Below, piece by piece: positions 5,119-5,661 of a stretch of DNA of 5,661 nt; the first letter of the stretch is position 1, and every line of letters starts with the position of its first letter. Below the pieces are notes generated by a model. It saw only the letters and a program-made list of their open reading frames with translations, was not told the origin of the DNA and did no database searches. The stretch is taken from NCBI GenBank assembly GCA_003155275.1, contig PMCC01000127.1:13691-19351 (forward strand), read 5' to 3'. Source of the stretch: Actinomycetota bacterium (GTDB lineage Bacteria; Actinomycetota; Humimicrobiia; Humimicrobiales; Humimicrobiaceae). The position numbers and the translations under genes are program-made.

Positions 5119-5661
5119 ATGCAAACCTATAAACCGAAATATGAATGTGACCTTCATTGCCATACTTTAAATTCCGATGGTAATGACACCGCGGAAGAGC
5201 TTGTTAAAAAAGCTGCTGAATTTAAAATGCGCGCAATAGCAATTGTGGATCACGACATTATGCCTGAAAAACCTTCTGGTATAAAAAGATATGCTGAAAC
5301 TCTCGGTCTTAAGCTTGTGCAGGGCTGTGAATTTTCATGCGACACCTTTGTTGATGATGTGCATATTATAGGATATGAACTTGACTGGAAAAACCCTATG
5401 GTGCGCAAAGAAGAAGAAAAAGCAAAGCTTTCAAAATCAGAAGCCTATAGGGACTTGTGTCTGCTGCTTTCAAAAAAAGGCATGCCGATTGATTATGAGA
5501 ATGAGATACTGAAATACATTGATATTGAGGGAAATCTCCAAAAGAGAAACCCGGATGATGTGCAGAGAAAACATATATTTGAGCTTATGGCATTTAAAGG
5601 ATATTTTCCGTCATGGGAGAAGGCAAAACTTGCCGTAAGGGATAATCCCGGGTTTAATATA
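5119..5661 (+). CDS. PHP-domain metal-dependent phosphoesterase, N-terminal part (runs off right edge)
   Basis: The frame is open for 181 codons to the window end. The N-terminus shows the PHP metal site in order: D11-L-H13-C-H15-T with S19-D20-G21, then VDHD at 43-46 (H45), E71 in QGCEFS, and H82 in DDVHIIGYELD. These match the COG0613 group, which includes the RNase AM/YciV and nucleoside 3',5'-bisphosphate phosphatases, so hydrolysis of a phosphoester by a multi-metal centre is expected. The insertion after residue 86 is helical and charged, and RKHIFELM near residue 156 fits the conserved arginine/lysine-histidine step that follows in this group. The last metal ligands should lie beyond the edge. 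ATG 5119 has CGGAG (5102-5106) 12 bases upstream, slightly far; an in-frame TGA at 5092 rules out a longer start. It lies directly after the aldolase and may act on a phosphorylated intermediate, which is inference. Confidence 0.88.
   Translation, partial: MQTYKPKYECDLHCHTLNSDGNDTAEELVKKAAEFKMRAIAIVDHDIMPEKPSGIKRYAETLGLKLVQGCEFSCDTFVDDVHIIGYELDWKNPMVRKEEEKAKLSKSEAYRDLCLLLSKKGMPIDYENEILKYIDIEGNLQKRNPDDVQRKHIFELMAFKGYFPSWEKAKLAVRDNPGFNI

Noticed and set aside
5091..5132. 13-codon frame overlapping the PHP start
   Set aside because: It is too short to support as a gene and overlaps the PHP gene start; a leader-peptide role cannot be shown.

Overview
The window is ordinary bacterial chromosome of moderate to low GC. 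Intergenic DNA is very AT-rich, and lysine and isoleucine codons (AAA, ATA) are common. The gene set (a B12-type radical SAM enzyme, a two-lobed FMN nitroreductase, a class II aldolase) would suit an anaerobic, fermentative bacterium. No marker here fixes the phylum, so that is only an inference. I found no rRNA, tRNA, CRISPR array, insertion sequence or phage gene.

The left half (1-3328) is read leftward. From right to left it holds a complete purine-type NCS2 permease, a single-chain nitroreductase of the TM1586 type, and the first 150 codons of a B12-binding-domain radical SAM protein that runs off the left edge. The gaps (182 and 408 bases) and the promoter-like sites suggest three separate transcripts rather than one operon. 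The 408-base gap is rich in dyad symmetry, including a perfect 16-bp palindrome, a 12-bp arm pair in the leader of the radical SAM gene, and nested inverted repeats near the nitroreductase end.

The right half (3467-5661) is read rightward. It holds a stand-alone DEDDh exonuclease, a complete class II ketose-bisphosphate aldolase, and the first 181 codons of a PHP-domain phosphoesterase that runs off the right edge. Aldolase and PHP gene are 48 bases apart and probably form one transcript, which suggests a sugar-phosphate function. The exonuclease and the permease diverge from a 138-base AT-rich spacer in which their predicted -35 boxes overlap.

Start sites needed care. The longest open frames of the nitroreductase and the aldolase begin upstream of the likely true starts (1769 and 4216), and the permease appears to start with TTG. 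No clearly new multi-gene system is visible. The most useful leads are the divergent promoter with a probably leaderless exonuclease mRNA, the structured leader of the radical SAM gene, and the atypical residues in the aldolase active-site motifs.
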